In this document: in pieces, positions 5,757-6,448 of the stretch
How the letters are laid out: every line of letters begins with the position of its first letter
How positions within the stretch are numbered: the first letter of the stretch is position 1
Assembly: GCA_938029995.1 (NCBI GenBank)
Contig: CALHGI010000317.1
Location: 1-6,448 of the forward strand
Origin: an uncultured cyanobacterium
GTDB lineage: Bacteria > Cyanobacteriota > Cyanobacteriia > Phormidesmidales > Phormidesmidaceae
DNA length: 6,448 nucleotides
Reading direction: 5' to 3'
Made by a program: the position numbers and the translations under genes
The notes under the pieces: model-generated
Seen by the model: the letters and a program-made list of their open reading frames with translations, nothing else
What the model was told of the DNA's origin: nothing
Database searches by the model: none

Positions 5757-6347
5757 CTACGGATTGCTGTAGCGTTCTTCAGCCCAAGGTTCGCCCCGTT
5801 CGTGGTATCCATTGCGCTCCCAAAACCCCAGCACTGGCTCAGCGAAAAACTCCAACCCACTGAGCCATTTAGCACTTTTCCAGGCATATAGGTGGGGGAT
5901 GACCAATCGTAGGGGGCCGCCATGGTCCGGCGGTAGGGGCTGGTTTTCCAAGGTGTGGGCCAGAAAATTTTCAGGCCGGGCAAAATCTGCCATGGCTACG
6001 TTGGTGGTGTAGCCGCCATAGCAGTGGGCCATGACATGGGCCGTCTGCGGCTCTAACTCCACCGTGGCCAGCAGATCCATGACCTTTACTCCAGTCCAGG
6101 TCACATCAAGTTTGCTCCACGTTGTGACGCAGTGAAAATCCGCAGTGAATTGATGCTGGGGCAACGCCATTAGGTCTTCCCAAGTGAAGGTTGTGGGCGT
6201 TACTAGACCTGAGAGGGTGAGTTGCCAATCTGCCTGGTTCACCTCGGGTGTGGGGCCATAGGTCAGGACGGGAAATCCTTTGGCTAAGTTTTGGCCGGGG
6301 GGGACCCGATCGGCAAGGTCAGGGGTGGGTTTTTCAAAGAATTTCAT
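5757..6347 (-). CDS. Sulfite-oxidase-like molybdopterin-dependent oxidoreductase (YuiH-type, cytosolic)
   Basis: A 196-residue protein consisting of essentially the molybdopterin-binding SUOX fold alone. Recognisable pieces are WQLTLSGLV (41-49), FTWEDLMALP (54-63), DFHCVTTWSKLDVTWTGV (70-87) with Cys73 as the expected Mo ligand, AHCYGGYTTNV (107-117), and the cofactor-binding signature GGPLRLVIPHLYAWKSAKWL (143-162). By family it carries Mo-molybdopterin and performs an oxygen-atom transfer or reduction, but the substrate is unknown. There is no twin-arginine signal, haem domain or C-terminal dimerisation domain, so unlike MsrP (YedY) or sulfite oxidase it should stay in the cytosol. The start at 6347 is the only good one: the same frame upstream reaches a TAA with no other usual start codon. 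There is no clear Shine-Dalgarno, so initiation may depend on coupling through the ATGA described in the findings. Confidence 0.9.
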   Translation of the reverse strand: MKFFEKPTPDLADRVPPGQNLAKGFPVLTYGPTPEVNQADWQLTLSGLVTPTTFTWEDLMALPQHQFTADFHCVTTWSKLDVTWTGVKVMDLLATVELEPQTAHVMAHCYGGYTTNVAMADFARPENFLAHTLENQPLPPDHGGPLRLVIPHLYAWKSAKWLSGLEFFAEPVLGFWERNGYHERGEPWAEERYSNP

Positions 6348-6448
6348 CGTGGGATATGGGCGATGGCTGGTGGTGCTGGGCTGATCCCATTGTAGGTGAT
6401 GGCCATGGAAGCCCGGAATTTAAGGCCTTTTCCCCGTTGGGGCACCGA

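Noticed and set aside
5738..5760. Imperfect hairpin (AGGAA/TTCCT) just after the oxidoreductase stop
   Set aside because: It has a five-base stem with no T-run after it on the minus strand, too weak to call a terminator.
6428..6438. CCCC-GTT-GGGG mini-hairpin near the right edge
   Set aside because: It has a four-base stem and a three-base loop, and the T-run precedes it on the plus strand, so it does not fit a terminator in either direction.

Overview
This 6.4 kb window reads as ordinary chromosomal DNA from a cyanobacterium. The evidence is a perfect HIP1 octamer (GCGATCGC) inside the LabA-type gene, several proteins that look cyanobacterial in style, and moderately GC-rich coding sequence. 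I cannot name the genus from sequence alone; a Leptolyngbya- or Acaryochloris-like lineage is only a guess. I see no mobile element, tRNA, rRNA, CRISPR array or phage gene.

Left third (1-2545). The window opens inside a membrane-anchored Ser/Thr protein kinase, of which only the C-lobe, a beta-rich linker domain carrying an in-frame 15-bp tandem repeat, and about six transmembrane helices are present. Next, on the same strand, is a small type I membrane protein with a signal peptide, a carboxypeptidase-regulatory/DUF4198-like beta domain and one C-terminal helix. It resembles accessory components of Ni/Co ECF transporters. It converges with no gap on a LabA/NYN-domain gene on the minus strand: the two stop codons abut and form the palindrome TAGCTA.

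Middle (2480-4577). A divergent intergenic region of about 290 bp separates the LabA-like gene from a complete bacterial ATP-dependent DNA ligase of the 'cisplatin damage response' (PP_1105-type) family. It holds a 9-bp inverted repeat, a 10-bp palindrome and a possible minus-strand promoter. A 200-bp gap with a wide inverted repeat follows the ligase.

Right third (4578-6448). A small plus-strand gene encodes a protein with an acidic N-terminus and a TerB-like helical tail. It converges on a 256-residue conserved cyanobacterial protein of unknown function. Upstream of that, also on the minus strand, is a short cytosolic sulfite-oxidase-like molybdopterin oxidoreductase with its catalytic cysteine intact. 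The last 101 bp hold no gene I can recognise, though an open frame there ends in an ATGA overlap with the oxidoreductase start.

The genes do not form an obvious pathway: strands alternate, gaps between convergent genes are tiny, and functions are unrelated. The window looks like compact core genome rather than an accessory island. I did not find a convincing undescribed multi-gene system. The most promising points are the repeat-bearing membrane kinase, the orphan metal-transport-like protein with a predicted N-terminal histidine, the solo DNA ligase, and the two cyanobacterial proteins of unknown role.
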